In this document: positions 15,684 through 25,029 of the stretch, piece by piece
How positions within the stretch are numbered: position 1 is the first letter of the stretch
Layout: every line of letters begins with the position of its first letter
Assembly: GCF_052116305.1 (NCBI RefSeq)
Contig: NZ_JBQKLI010000003.1
Location: forward strand, 62,001-126,000
Length of the DNA stretch: 64,000 nucleotides
DNA from: JBQKLI01 sp012798975
Lineage (GTDB): Bacteria; Bacillota; Clostridia; Tissierellales; Peptoniphilaceae
Reading direction: 5' to 3'
Notes under the pieces: generated by a model
What the model saw: the letters and a program-made list of their open reading frames with translations, nothing else
The model's database searches: none
What the model was told of the DNA's origin: nothing
Made by a program: the position numbers and the translations under genes

Positions 15684-18455
15684 ATGAAAGCTTTGCACAA
15701 AGATATATTAATCGAAATAAAATCATCATTTCCACGACTTCTCTCCCTTATTATTATGATCATGATAGGAGTAGCGGTTTTTGTAGGTCTCAAAGTGACC
15801 GGTCCTGCAATGACTGGACAAGGGGATACCTTCCTAGAAGATCTTCGCTATCAGGATATAACAGTCCGTTCTACATTTGGACTTAATGATAAAGATCTAC
15901 AGCAGCTCAATCAAAAAACAGGTGTAGAAGCATTAGAATACGGATATAATGCGGATCTGTTAATAAAAGATAAAGAGGAGGTAATACGCCTTCAGAACAT
16001 GAATGAAGAGATCTCCCTAACTCAAGTTGTCGCAGGGAACATTCCGGAAAAACCGGGAGAAATTCTTTTAGATCGGGATTTAATGAGTGAATATAAAATA
16101 GGGGATACCATTTCTTTTGAACAAGAAGAAGCAAAAGGAGAGGAAGAGTCTCTCCTAGATCGATATGACTATACAGTATCCGGTTTCGGCATCAACCCAG
16201 AATATATTACAGAAGGAAATAAAGGCTCTACAACGGAAGGAAATGGATCTTTAAAAGGGTTTGCAGTTACACTCAAAGAACATTTTAAAGCGGACAAATA
16301 TTCTGTAGCAAGGTATCGTTTTGAGAATTTAGAAGGAATAGCAACCTCAGATCCCCTGTATAATAGACGAATTAAAGATCATCAGTCAGAATTCCAAAAG
16401 CTTTTAAGAGATCGTCCGAAAGAAAAACAGGATGCTATGATAACTGAAATAAACGATAGTATAGTAACGGGACAAGAAGAAATTAGAAAAGGCCGAAGAG
16501 ATTTAGCGGATGGACAGCAGAGGCTGACCGATGCTCAAGAAGAAATAGATAACGCAAGAGCGGCTATTGAAAATCAAATGTCTCAAATCCGCGCCATGGG
16601 AGCACCGATTCCCGGAGAACTGACAGCTAGAGAACATGCCTTAAACACAGCTCAAGAAGAACTTAATGAAAACAAGGCAGAATACGATAGAGAAAAAAAG
16701 GAAGCAGATGAAGATCTCCAAAAGGCAGAAGAAGATATTCAAGAAGCACGGGAAAACAGAAATCTTATCATAGAGCCGAGCTACAATGTAGACAGCAGAG
16801 TCGACGAATCTTCTCTCTATGGATACTTTACAGCGGCTGAAAATCTGGATATCATCAGCAATATCTTTCCGGTATTTTTCTTTCTTATCGCCATGCTTGT
16901 GTCCTTGACCACAATGACTCGTATGATCGATGAAGAAAGAATACAAGTGGGTACATTAAAAGCCTTGGGATATTCCAACAATCAAATCAGCAGAAAATAT
17001 TTGATTTATGGAGCAGTTGCAAGTCTTATCGGAACGATACTTGGGATCATTATAGGCACTAAGCTCATTAGTTTCTATATAGCGAGAGCCTACTCTGTAG
17101 GTTATATCTTTGAGGATGTAAAAAGTTCATGGAGATGGGATGTTAATATTCTAGCTCTAATAGTAGGACTTGTTTGTACATCCGGCGTAGCATATCTCGT
17201 CCTTCGAAAGTCCTTAAGAGAAAATGCGGCAGCATTATTAAGAGGAAAATCTCCAAAAGGAGGAACCAGAATTTTCCTAGAGAGAATTACACCGCTATGG
17301 ACAAGACTCAGCTTCCTGCACAAAGTAACTATGAGAAATATCTTCCGTTATAAAAAGAGAATGTTTATGACGATAATCGGAGTAGCAGGCTGTACGGCGC
17401 TGATATTTATGGGATTTGCTATAAGAGATTCTATAAAAGAGACGATGACAAAACAGTTTGATCAGATTATACAATACGATTTTATATCGGTTTATAATAA
17501 TAATGCTTCTGATGAAAATATTGCGCTATACAATGAAAAAATCGATAAAGAGAAACGAATCAAACAAAGCACAAATATCTATATGGAAGAATTCCAGAGA
17601 AACAGCACGGACGGAATCACACAAAACATTACATTAATTTCACCGGAAGATGCAGAAGCTTTCAAAGGATATGTCAATCTCCGCAAACCCCGTACCGATG
17701 AGGAAATACCTCTCACAAACCAGGGGATAGTCCTTACAGAAAAAACAGCCCAAATTTTTAATGTGAAAAAAGACGATCTTTTCACTCTTTATAATAACAA
17801 GGGAGAAGAGGTTAAGCTAAAAGTAGCGGATATCTGCGAATACTATATCGGACACTATATCTTTGCAGCACCGGCGTATCTCAATACAGAATGGGATGAA
17901 AATGTAGAATTCAATGCAGATATGGCGATTACGGAGGATCATAATACAGATGAAACAGATGCTCTGCTTTTAGAGATTATGAATTTAGATGCTGCTGCAG
18001 CAACAATAAATACAGAAACCTTCCAAGGATATACAAATGATCTAGTAGAATCCATCGATGTCATGGTATACATCATAATTATAGGAGCATCTATGCTCGC
18101 TTTTGTGGTGTTATATAATTTAACAAATATCAACGTATCGGAAAGACAAAGGGAGCTTTCTACGATAAAGGTATTAGGGTTTTATCCGAAAGAAGTAACA
18201 GCCTATGTCTATCGGGAAACTATGCTGCTGACGATCATCGGAATCTTAGCAGGATATATTATCGGATATCTTATGCACAAGATAATCCTAGATTTTCTTA
18301 TGGGCGACAGCCAAATGATGGACCCCACACTTCACGCATCAAACTTCATCCTTTCCGCAGGGATTACCCTTTTGTTTTCTGTAATTGTAATGCTTATCGT
18401 TCACAGAATGCTTAAGAGAATTGATATGGTTGAAGCGTTAAAAGCAATAGAATAG
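15684..18455 (+). CDS. FtsX-like ABC permease with large coiled-coil ectodomain
   Basis: A 923-residue permease forming a pair with the upstream ATPase. It has two FtsX domains (about 390-510 and about 800-915) and additional helices near residues 15-35 and about 560-580. A long extracellular part lies between the first helix and the first FtsX domain. It contains a strongly heptad-repeated segment (about 265-365, QEEIRKGRRDLADGQQRL onward), a likely coiled coil of about 100 residues. Such proteins act in envelope lipoprotein, peptide or lipid handling; the exact cargo is unknown. Start ATG 15684 follows GGTGAT just after the ATPase stop. Confidence 0.9.
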   Translation: MKALHKDILIEIKSSFPRLLSLIIMIMIGVAVFVGLKVTGPAMTGQGDTFLEDLRYQDITVRSTFGLNDKDLQQLNQKTGVEALEYGYNADLLIKDKEEVIRLQNMNEEISLTQVVAGNIPEKPGEILLDRDLMSEYKIGDTISFEQEEAKGEEESLLDRYDYTVSGFGINPEYITEGNKGSTTEGNGSLKGFAVTLKEHFKADKYSVARYRFENLEGIATSDPLYNRRIKDHQSEFQKLLRDRPKEKQDAMITEINDSIVTGQEEIRKGRRDLADGQQRLTDAQEEIDNARAAIENQMSQIRAMGAPIPGELTAREHALNTAQEELNENKAEYDREKKEADEDLQKAEEDIQEARENRNLIIEPSYNVDSRVDESSLYGYFTAAENLDIISNIFPVFFFLIAMLVSLTTMTRMIDEERIQVGTLKALGYSNNQISRKYLIYGAVASLIGTILGIIIGTKLISFYIARAYSVGYIFEDVKSSWRWDVNILALIVGLVCTSGVAYLVLRKSLRENAAALLRGKSPKGGTRIFLERITPLWTRLSFLHKVTMRNIFRYKKRMFMTIIGVAGCTALIFMGFAIRDSIKETMTKQFDQIIQYDFISVYNNNASDENIALYNEKIDKEKRIKQSTNIYMEEFQRNSTDGITQNITLISPEDAEAFKGYVNLRKPRTDEEIPLTNQGIVLTEKTAQIFNVKKDDLFTLYNNKGEEVKLKVADICEYYIGHYIFAAPAYLNTEWDENVEFNADMAITEDHNTDETDALLLEIMNLDAAAATINTETFQGYTNDLVESIDVMVYIIIIGASMLAFVVLYNLTNINVSERQRELSTIKVLGFYPKEVTAYVYRETMLLTIIGILAGYIIGYLMHKIILDFLMGDSQMMDPTLHASNFILSAGITLLFSVIVMLIVHRMLKRIDMVEALKAIE

Positions 18456-18456
18456 C

Positions 18457-18515
18457 GGATACTCATTAAAATATCCATCCGGAAATGATTTTAAAATAGT
18501 ATCCTTTTTGAGAAC
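18457..18515 (+). terminator. Terminator after FtsX-like permease
   Basis: A two-part stem: GGATACT with AGTATCC, and inside it TTAAAAT with ATTTTAA, followed by five T. A second small hairpin (AAGAGAGT/ACTCTCTT at 18532-18549) with T-rich sequence follows. The rest of 18550-18774 is AT-rich and holds only the presumed promoter of the next gene, which could not be placed. Confidence 0.75.
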
Positions 18516-18774
18516 TGGAGGAAGAGAGTAGGAAAATATCCACTCTCTTTTCTTTTATAAAAAAAAGTAGAAAAAATGTTGCTAACATATTATATTTGAG
18601 TCTGTAAACGTTGCAATATCGTAAGATCGTGTAAGGATTGTAGACTTTTTTTGATTGTTTTTTTGTGAATATATAGCTCATAGGATGATAAGGACAGGAA
18701 GCTTACAACAATAGACAAGGCAAAATAGATTGCCGAGAATTTAAAAATAATAATCAATGGAGTTTGTAGAAGAT

Positions 18775-19596
18775 ATGAGAAAAATAAGAAATAGAAAAAG
18801 TTTGTATGTAATTTTATTTGTGCTGGTTGCAATTTTTATTAATGGATTAAATAGTAATATAGAGACAACAAAATACGATATCTATGATCACAGGGTAAAA
18901 CAAGAGATGAAAGTTGTGTTTATTGCAGACACTCATAGCTGCAAGTATGGAGAAGAACAAGAAGAATTGTTGCAGAAAGTTAAATCAGAAAAACCGGATC
19001 TGATCCTATTGGGCGGAGATATTATTGATGACGAACTTCCTATGCAGACAGGATTTGATACTATTAAAGACTTAGCTAAGAGTTATCCGGTTTTTTATGT
19101 TACAGGCAATCACGAAATATGGTCTGGCAAACAGGAATATATAAAAAGAAAAATTAAGAGCTTGGGTATTGAGGTTTTAGAAGGAAATATAAAAGAAATA
19201 AATGTAAAGGGCAATCTAGTTAATATTTTAGGTTTAGATGATCCTGAGATAGGGGAACAATATCTGACAGAGTTTGAAACATTGGGAAAATTCAAAAGCG
19301 ATAGTATATCTATTTTATTAGCCCATAGACCGGAAGATGTTAAATATTATAGAAGATTAGATATTGACTATGTATTTTCAAGTCATGCCCATGGCGGACA
19401 ATGGAGATTGCCTTTTATTCTAGAAAAAGGGATCTATGCGCCGAATCAAGGCTTGTTCCCTAAATATACAATGGGCATAAACGAAATTTATAATTTTAAG
19501 ATGATTGTAAGCAGGGGATTAAGCAGAGAATCTACAAGAATACCTAGATTCTATAACAAACCTGAACTTGTAGTGGTGAACTTTAAGAATAAGTAA
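18775..19596 (+). CDS. Membrane-anchored metallophosphoesterase (YkuE/YaeI type)
   Basis: A calcineurin-fold phosphoesterase of about 273 residues with an N-terminal membrane anchor (SLYVILFVLVAIFINGL). Metal-site motifs: IADTHSCKYG (variant of DxH), LLGGDIIDDE (GD), VTGNHEIW (GNHE), SILLAHRPE and SSHAHGGQWRLPF (final His pair). It resembles YkuE/YaeI enzymes, proposed to act on UDP-sugar lipids or membrane-linked phosphoesters outside the membrane. The ATG at 18775 is preferred because the earlier ATG at 18757 has no ribosome site. No functional link to its neighbours is visible. Confidence 0.88.
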   Translation: MRKIRNRKSLYVILFVLVAIFINGLNSNIETTKYDIYDHRVKQEMKVVFIADTHSCKYGEEQEELLQKVKSEKPDLILLGGDIIDDELPMQTGFDTIKDLAKSYPVFYVTGNHEIWSGKQEYIKRKIKSLGIEVLEGNIKEINVKGNLVNILGLDDPEIGEQYLTEFETLGKFKSDSISILLAHRPEDVKYYRRLDIDYVFSSHAHGGQWRLPFILEKGIYAPNQGLFPKYTMGINEIYNFKMIVSRGLSRESTRIPRFYNKPELVVVNFKNK

Positions 19597-19961
19597 TTTT
19601 TATCCTTTACTTTTAATATGAAAATTAAAAACATATACAAGCTGCCGTTATGAAAAAAAGATACCGGCTCGCAATTTGAAAACATTCAGCCCTTTCAGAA
19701 ATGGCAGCAGAAAAGGGTTCAAAAGATATATTCGTTTTTGTGTAATAAGAGAGAGCAGAAGAAAAGCATAGATTTAGTTCTGCCCCTATAGCCGGCAAAA
19801 TTATTTTCAAGTATTTATTTGACAAAAGTGTGTCCTCAAGATCCTGTTAAAGAAATAAATCAGCTCTTTTCCAACTTATCAAGGTATTACGTTAAAAGTG
19901 GAATAGAGAAGGGTATATATAGTCAAATACTATCTTGATATGGCTAAGGGGGAGAAAATTT
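19597..19961. other. 365-bp gap without a supported gene
   Basis: Only short reading frames without ribosome sites occur here. AAGGGGGAG just before 19962 is the ribosome site of the next gene. A TTGACA at about 19830 could be a -35 box, but no clear -10 follows. A decayed gene is possible but none was recognised. Confidence 0.4.
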
Positions 19962-20852
19962 ATGAAATGGCAAGGGCGTAGACAAAGCGGCAACGTTACC
20001 GATCTGCGCGGCAGCGGCGGAAGAATGGGCGGCGGGATGGCTGCAGGAGGACTTGGCTGCGGAGGTATCGCGCTGCTTCTCATTATATCTTTGTTTACGG
20101 GGGTAAATCCTCTAGATATGATGGGGGGAGGCGGCGGAGGAGCTGTCATTCCTTATGAACAAAACAGCACGCAACGAATGGAAATGTCGGAAGAAGCAGG
20201 ACAAGATGATGAACTGAAGGCTTTTTCTTCAACGGTATTTGCGGATTTAGAAGATGTTTGGGGACAAATTTTTGCGGACAATAATCTGCAATACAATTAT
20301 CCTCAGCTCATACTGTATCAAGGAGTTGTAAATACAGCCTGCGGACAAGGATCCTCCAATGTGGGACCTTTCTATTGCGGAGGAGATCACGGTGTCTACA
20401 TCGATCCGAATTTTTATAATCAGCTTCATACACAGTACGGAGCGCCGGGTGATTTTGCCTATGCTTATGTTATTGCACATGAAGTAGGCCATCATGTTCA
20501 AAACGAATTAGGCATTTTAGAGCAGGTTCAGGGATTCAAAGGAAGAGTTTCTGAAAAACGCTATAATGAGTATTCTGTCAGACTGGAACTTCAAGCAGAC
20601 TATTTCGCAGGAGTCTTTGCAAATCATATTAAAGGCAAAGGATATCTAGAAGCCGGAGATATTGAAGAAGCTCAAGGCGCTGCATCTGCTGTAGGGGACG
20701 ACGTTCTGCAAGAACGAATGACCGGAAGAGTAATGCCGGACAACTTCACCCACGGAACAGCAGAACAAAGACAAAGATGGTTTATGAAAGGATACGAAAG
20801 CGGAAGCCTAAAAGGCGGAGACACCTTTAATATTCCCTATGAAGAACTTTAG
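19962..20852 (+). CDS. Neutral zinc metallopeptidase, YpfJ family
   Basis: 296 residues. The N-terminus MKWQGRRQSGNVTDLRG is typical of the YpfJ/KPN_02809 family. A Gly-rich membrane segment (about 27-48) follows, then a catalytic domain facing outward. The zinc motif is HEVGHH at 173-178 (H173, E174, H177) with a downstream LELQADYFAGVFANH segment supplying the third ligand. Conserved Cys in CGQGSSNVGPFYCGGDHGVY probably form a disulfide, fitting an extracellular location. The substrate is unknown. The GGGGGAG ribosome site lies 7 nt before ATG 19962. Confidence 0.9.
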   Translation: MKWQGRRQSGNVTDLRGSGGRMGGGMAAGGLGCGGIALLLIISLFTGVNPLDMMGGGGGGAVIPYEQNSTQRMEMSEEAGQDDELKAFSSTVFADLEDVWGQIFADNNLQYNYPQLILYQGVVNTACGQGSSNVGPFYCGGDHGVYIDPNFYNQLHTQYGAPGDFAYAYVIAHEVGHHVQNELGILEQVQGFKGRVSEKRYNEYSVRLELQADYFAGVFANHIKGKGYLEAGDIEEAQGAASAVGDDVLQERMTGRVMPDNFTHGTAEQRQRWFMKGYESGSLKGGDTFNIPYEEL

Positions 20853-20857
20853 AAAAG

Positions 20858-20943
20858 AAAGTGTGCAGTGGGGAGAGGGGAGTCGATAGGTGTCAGCTAC
20901 CTTGACACCTATCGCTCCCCTCTCTCACACTTCACACTTTTTT
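20858..20943. repeat. Compact palindromic copy (C) of intergenic repeat; probable terminator
   Basis: A nearly complete 80-bp hairpin. Perfect inner arms CGATAGGTGTCA (20884-20895) and TGACACCTATCG (20903-20914) are extended by GGGGAG/CTCCCC and by the outer AGTGTG/CACACTT ends shared with the other intergenic elements. Eight T follow, so it can also end transcription of the peptidase gene. It looks like the two ends of the element joined without an interior. Confidence 0.8.
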
Positions 20944-21029
20944 TAAAATCTCTTTTTCTCTTGAAAAACACAACGCTTAGGAATAAAATAAGAAATGGCA
21001 GTAAATTTTAACGATATAGGAGGAAGATT

Positions 21030-21866
21030 ATGTCAGATAATTGCGACGGCGGTTGTTCTAGCTGCGGGGAAACTTGCAGTTCTAGACAAGAAGAACAAAG
21101 CCTTTTAATAGAACAAAACAGCAAATCAAATATAAAGAAGATTATTGGTGTAGTAAGCGGAAAGGGAGGAGTTGGAAAATCCTTAGTGACAAGCCTTCTT
21201 GCTTCCGAAATGAAAAAAAGAGGGTATACTGCAGGAATATTGGATGCAGATGTCACTGGACCCAGTATTCCAAAATATTTTGGAATTACAGAAAAAGCAC
21301 GAGGGGATGAAGAGGGGCTTTTAATCCCAAGCGAAGCTGAAAACGGAGTAAAGATTATCAGTACAAATATGCTTCTAGAGCATGAGGACGATCCTGTATT
21401 GTGGAGAGGTCCTGTGATTACAAATCTTATCCAGCAGTTTTATAATCAAGCTGCTTGGGGAGAAGTGGACTTTCTCTTTGTAGATATGCCTCCGGGAACT
21501 GGAGATGTACCTCTTACGATATTCCAATCCCTGCCCATTGATGGAATTGTTATTGCAACTTCGCCTTCAGACCTTGTTTCTATGATCGTACGAAAAGCGA
21601 TTAAAATGGCGGATATGATGAATATTCCGATTATTGGAGTGGTAGAAAATATGAGTTATTTAAAATGTCCAAACTGCGATGAGAAAATTTCAGTCTTTGG
21701 AAAGAGTAAAATTTCTCAGATAGCACAGGAAGAAAATATCGATACCTTTGGACAAATCCCTATCGATCCTAAAATATCCGAAGCCACCGATGCAGGAAGG
21801 ATTTTCGATATAGAAATTTTAGAAATAGCAGATGTTTTAAATGCAGTGGAAAGCCTTCATGAATAA
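21030..21866 (+). CDS. Mrp/NBP35-family iron-sulfur cluster carrier ATPase
   Basis: A P-loop ATPase that binds and transfers [4Fe-4S] clusters to target proteins. 278 residues. The Cys-rich N-terminus (C5, C9, C12, C16) resembles NBP35-type members. The deviant Walker A is GKGGVGKS at 44-51, followed by DADVTGPSIPK and VDMPPGTGD. The cluster-binding CPNC (C213, C216) sits in the expected place. TAGGAGGAAG precedes the ATG. It is a single gene, ending in the 21950-21980 hairpin, and has no isc gene nearby; the isc operon lies 20 kb away. Confidence 0.92.
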   Translation: MSDNCDGGCSSCGETCSSRQEEQSLLIEQNSKSNIKKIIGVVSGKGGVGKSLVTSLLASEMKKRGYTAGILDADVTGPSIPKYFGITEKARGDEEGLLIPSEAENGVKIISTNMLLEHEDDPVLWRGPVITNLIQQFYNQAAWGEVDFLFVDMPPGTGDVPLTIFQSLPIDGIVIATSPSDLVSMIVRKAIKMADMMNIPIIGVVENMSYLKCPNCDEKISVFGKSKISQIAQEENIDTFGQIPIDPKISEATDAGRIFDIEILEIADVLNAVESLHE

Positions 21867-21949
21867 ATGCTTCACCAAATTCACTGAAAATAAAATTTAA
21901 AAAGGCATATTATAATAAATTTTTATACTTTCAATAGAATAATGCAGAT

Positions 21950-21982
21950 AAAAGGAGACTTATACTTAAGATCTCCTTTTAA
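21950..21982 (+). terminator. Hairpin after mrp gene
   Basis: AAAAGGAGA (21950-21958) and TCTCCTTTT (21972-21980) with a 13-nt loop. The T tract is short, so it is a weak terminator. It is immediately followed by TTACAAAAAAGT, a motif also seen upstream of both surface-protein units. Confidence 0.65.
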
Positions 21983-22267
21983 ATTACAAAAAAGTAATAA
22001 TAATCAAAATAACAAAAAATGCTTTTACAATAGAGGGGAACTAGAGATTTTTATGGAATTGTTAAAAAAGATCTCAGATACTTTAAAGTGAAAGGGAGAA
22101 AAAACGATTTCATATTCTAAAACAAGATATATTTAAAATTAAAACTATATAAAAAATGAGCTTATTAACAGCTGTTATAATTATTTATTTTGTTAAGAAG
22201 CTTAAGATTTACCGTTTTTTTCTTAAAAGGTTGCAAAAAAGTTACAAGCCATTTATAATATTTGAAG

Positions 22268-22285
22268 ACGGTAAAGCTTTACCGT
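22268..22285. promoter_or_regulatory. 18-bp perfect palindrome upstream of S-layer promoter
   Basis: ACGGTAAAGCTTTACCGT is a perfect palindrome. A half site TTTACCGT occurs about 60 bp upstream (near 22209). The pair lies some 100 bp before the S-layer -10 box. Typical of a dimeric regulator site; the regulator is unknown. Confidence 0.55.
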
Positions 22286-22359
22286 TAGTTTATTTCTGTA
22301 CATTATAATAATACACTTTCTTTCAACATCTTATACTTCTTAGAGAAACGCTCCAAGAC

Positions 22360-22388
22360 TTGTAAGAGAACGGAATTGAGGGTATAAT
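22360..22388 (+). promoter_or_regulatory. Promoter of S-layer gene
   Basis: TTGTAA (22360-22365), 17 bp, TATAAT (22383-22388). Transcription from about 22395 gives a leader of about 270 nt before the start codon. A second TATAAT lies near 22304 without a good -35. Confidence 0.65.
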
Positions 22389-22394
22389 AGTAGT

Positions 22395-22666
22395 GTACAA
22401 AATAATTCCTTTCTTCTTGTTTACTGTATTAAGAAGGCATCGGAACTCACAACTACGTAGTACATCGATCATGTGTAAGGCTACTATAGTTGTGTAGAGG
22501 ACTGTGTTGTATCTACAAGCTACAGTTTCCATTGCCCATTGTATCGATGGGTGCACAGAGTGATGATGTCTAGTCAAGTAAAGGATCTTCGGATCCGGGA
22601 CTTGCCTTTGTCTTAAAAGGTGGCAAAGAAGCGAGGGGAAAAATTTAAGAAGGAGTGATTTTTATC
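22395..22666 (+). ncRNA. Long structured 5' leader of the S-layer mRNA
   Basis: No gene is supported here. The clearest structure is a hairpin at 22575-22604: CAAGT, a 3-nt internal loop, GGATC closed by a UUCG tetraloop, GATCC, and ACTTG. A second possible stem pairs TTGCC (about 22602-22606) with GGCAA (about 22622-22626), just upstream of the ribosome site; the two stems share bases and could exclude each other. Long structured leaders are known to stabilise S-layer mRNAs; a metabolite riboswitch class was not recognised. Confidence 0.5.
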
Positions 22667-24943
22667 ATGAAAAGTTCCATGAAAAAAGTCCTATCTTTTG
22701 TTTTAGCATTAGCGATGGTTGTTCTTGCTACCGTTCCTGCATTCGCAGCGACAGGTGTAGTAGATCCAGCTGATCCTAATCACACACAAATTAAATTTGT
22801 GGTAACAAAAGGCGGACTAAAAACAGACGACGGTACAGCAACTACTGAACCTGGTAAACCTGGTGAAATCGAAAGATTAGCTAGAGGTGAATACGAATTA
22901 ACAGATGGTGAGTATTTAACTGAAAATACTACTTATGTAGTAGAAATGGAAATCGAAGAAGTAGTAGAGGGAACTCCTAACAAGTTCGCTATAACTACAA
23001 ATGCAAAAGGTCAAATTTCTTCAGTTAAAGCAATCACTGAAAAGATGGAAGATGGAGAACCTGTAGTAGTTAATGAAGTAGCTTTAGACGTTAAAGCCCC
23101 TTCAGAATTCCAATTCGAATTCAAATTAGCTAACCCAGCAGATGCAGATGGATATACTATCTACACTCGCGATACTCAAGGAAAAGCAGTTGAAACTGCT
23201 ACTGACTTAAGAGTTTATGCAGTAGAAGTTGAGAATGGCGAGTATGTATATGGTGATTCTAATGCAATCAACCAAGTAGACTATGATAGACACTTAGGTA
23301 ATTTCGGAGTACCAGCTGGAAGAAACAATGACAACGGAGATATCGCAGTTGACAGTAAATTTGTATTCTCTGATGCAACATTAGAACTAGCTAAAAACTA
23401 CGTTTCTGGCGAAGGTCTTCCAATCGTAGCTTTAGTAGAAGCTGGTAAAGATAAAGCTTATGATACTGACGATGATATCGTAGTATTTACAAACTTCTCT
23501 AAAGATAGACAAGCTGTATTAACATTACCTGTATTAGGTGAAAACTATGCAGATCTTAAAGTTATTGTTAGAGGATTAAACAATCCTACAGTAGCTGTAG
23601 AAGGCGCAACTGTTGAAATCCAAAAGAACTCAACTGAATTATTCGGACCTGAGTCTTTCGGAGAAGCAATTGCAACAGGAAAAACAAACTCTAACGGAGA
23701 AGTAACATTCTCAAATGTTAAAGTTGCTGACTTATTAAAATATTTAAGCGACGATGCTATTGAGGATGATGTCGATTACGAAGATAGTTTCAAAGAAATC
23801 AGATTACCATTTAGAGCAGTCGTAACTGCAGCTAATGGATACTCAGTTCCTGAAGGAGTTACATTAACTGCTAGTATCATTGATGCTCAAAATGGCGAAG
23901 TTGTTATCAACTTAGTACCAACTGGCGCAAGCCAATTAGTTAAGAGAATCTATGGAGATACTCGTTTTGATACTTCTGTAGAAGTAGCTAAAAAATTATA
24001 TGCTAACGCTAATGAATTAGGCGCTAACCAAGTTAACTTACCAGAAACTGATCCATTAAACGGTAAGAAAACTGTTATCCTTGCTAATGGTATGGACTTC
24101 CCAGATGCATTAACTGCAAATGGTTTAGTTAAATACTATGATGCACCTATCCTTTTAACTGATGGCAATAAACTTGCTCCATCTGTTGAAAAATTCATCG
24201 AAGATTATGATGTTGAAGGTGTTATTATCCTTGGTGGTACTGCAGCTGTTAACCCAGCTTTAGAATCCGCTTTAGAAAAACAAGGTTTAACTACTACTCG
24301 TTTATTCGGGGATAACCGTTACGGAACTTCAGCAGCAGTTGCTCAAAGAATTGCATCATTAAATGGTGGAGTTCTTCCAATGATCGACGTTGAAGAAGCG
24401 AACGTAGATACTGAATTCCAAGCTTTCGTAGCATCTGGAATGGACTTTGCTGATGCATTAGTAGCATCTGTACCTGCAGCTATCTACGGAGCACCAATTC
24501 TTCTTACAGCTCCAAACGCTGTACCTGCTGAAACAACAAAAGTAATCAACGATTACAAAGTTGTATCTGGTATTGTAGTTGGTGGAGACGCAGCGATTAC
24601 TCCTGCAACTTACACTAACTTAAACATTGCAACTAAAGAAAGAATCTACGGAGAAAACAGACAGTTAACTTCAATGAGAGTAGCTGAAAGATTCTTCCCA
24701 CAAGCTGGTAGCGCATTTGTTGCTGGCGGATTAAGATTCCCTGACGCTTTAGTTGGCGGTGCTTTATCAGCAGAAAAAGAAGCTCCTATTCTTTTATCTA
24801 ACTCAGCTAACTTAACTCCAGCAGTTAAAGACTATATCGTTAAACACAAAATTACTGATGTAGTTATTCTTGGTGGTACAAATGCAGTTTCTACAAATGT
24901 ACAAGGCCAATTAAACACTGCTGTTCTTGAAGCAAGCAAGTAA
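22667..24943 (+). CDS. S-layer-like protein with three C-terminal CWB2 repeats
   Basis: 758 residues, secreted. The signal peptide MKSSMKKVLSFVLALAMVVLATVPAFAA is followed by an acidic, Asp/Glu/Thr-rich N-terminal part (about 30-425) with no recognised domain. Three CWB2 repeats then anchor the protein to the wall: RIYGDTRFDTS from about 427, RLFGDNRYGTS from about 545, RIYGENRQLTS from about 659. Abundant GCT, GTA and AAC codons, a strong promoter, a long leader and AAGGAG 9 nt before the ATG suggest very high expression, as for a main surface-layer protein. A GTG at 22655 overlaps the ribosome site and is not the start. The order is reversed relative to the 8.8-12 kb paralogues, where CWB2 is N-terminal. 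Confidence 0.92.
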   Translation: MKSSMKKVLSFVLALAMVVLATVPAFAATGVVDPADPNHTQIKFVVTKGGLKTDDGTATTEPGKPGEIERLARGEYELTDGEYLTENTTYVVEMEIEEVVEGTPNKFAITTNAKGQISSVKAITEKMEDGEPVVVNEVALDVKAPSEFQFEFKLANPADADGYTIYTRDTQGKAVETATDLRVYAVEVENGEYVYGDSNAINQVDYDRHLGNFGVPAGRNNDNGDIAVDSKFVFSDATLELAKNYVSGEGLPIVALVEAGKDKAYDTDDDIVVFTNFSKDRQAVLTLPVLGENYADLKVIVRGLNNPTVAVEGATVEIQKNSTELFGPESFGEAIATGKTNSNGEVTFSNVKVADLLKYLSDDAIEDDVDYEDSFKEIRLPFRAVVTAANGYSVPEGVTLTASIIDAQNGEVVINLVPTGASQLVKRIYGDTRFDTSVEVAKKLYANANELGANQVNLPETDPLNGKKTVILANGMDFPDALTANGLVKYYDAPILLTDGNKLAPSVEKFIEDYDVEGVIILGGTAAVNPALESALEKQGLTTTRLFGDNRYGTSAAVAQRIASLNGGVLPMIDVEEANVDTEFQAFVASGMDFADALVASVPAAIYGAPILLTAPNAVPAETTKVINDYKVVSGIVVGGDAAITPATYTNLNIATKERIYGENRQLTSMRVAERFFPQAGSAFVAGGLRFPDALVGGALSAEKEAPILLSNSANLTPAVKDYIVKHKITDVVILGGTNAVSTNVQGQLNTAVLEASK

Positions 24944-24964
24944 GAATAGAATAAAAGCAATTCA

Positions 24965-24996
24965 AAAGAGATGAGCATAGCTCATCTCTTTTTTTG
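24965..24996 (+). terminator. Terminator of S-layer gene
   Basis: AAAGAGATGAGC-ATA-GCTCATCTCTTT, a 12-bp perfect stem followed by T residues; a strong terminator fitting a highly expressed gene. Confidence 0.9.
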
Positions 24997-25029
24997 TATT
25001 TTCGCAAATATCTGCAATTATTCTATTTT

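Noticed and set aside
19625..19825. Minus-strand 66-codon frame in the gap before the zinc peptidase
   Set aside because: No ribosome site and no family resemblance; kept only as empty gap.
22395..22666. Known metabolite riboswitch in the S-layer leader
   Set aside because: No recognised riboswitch core; only hairpins are seen.
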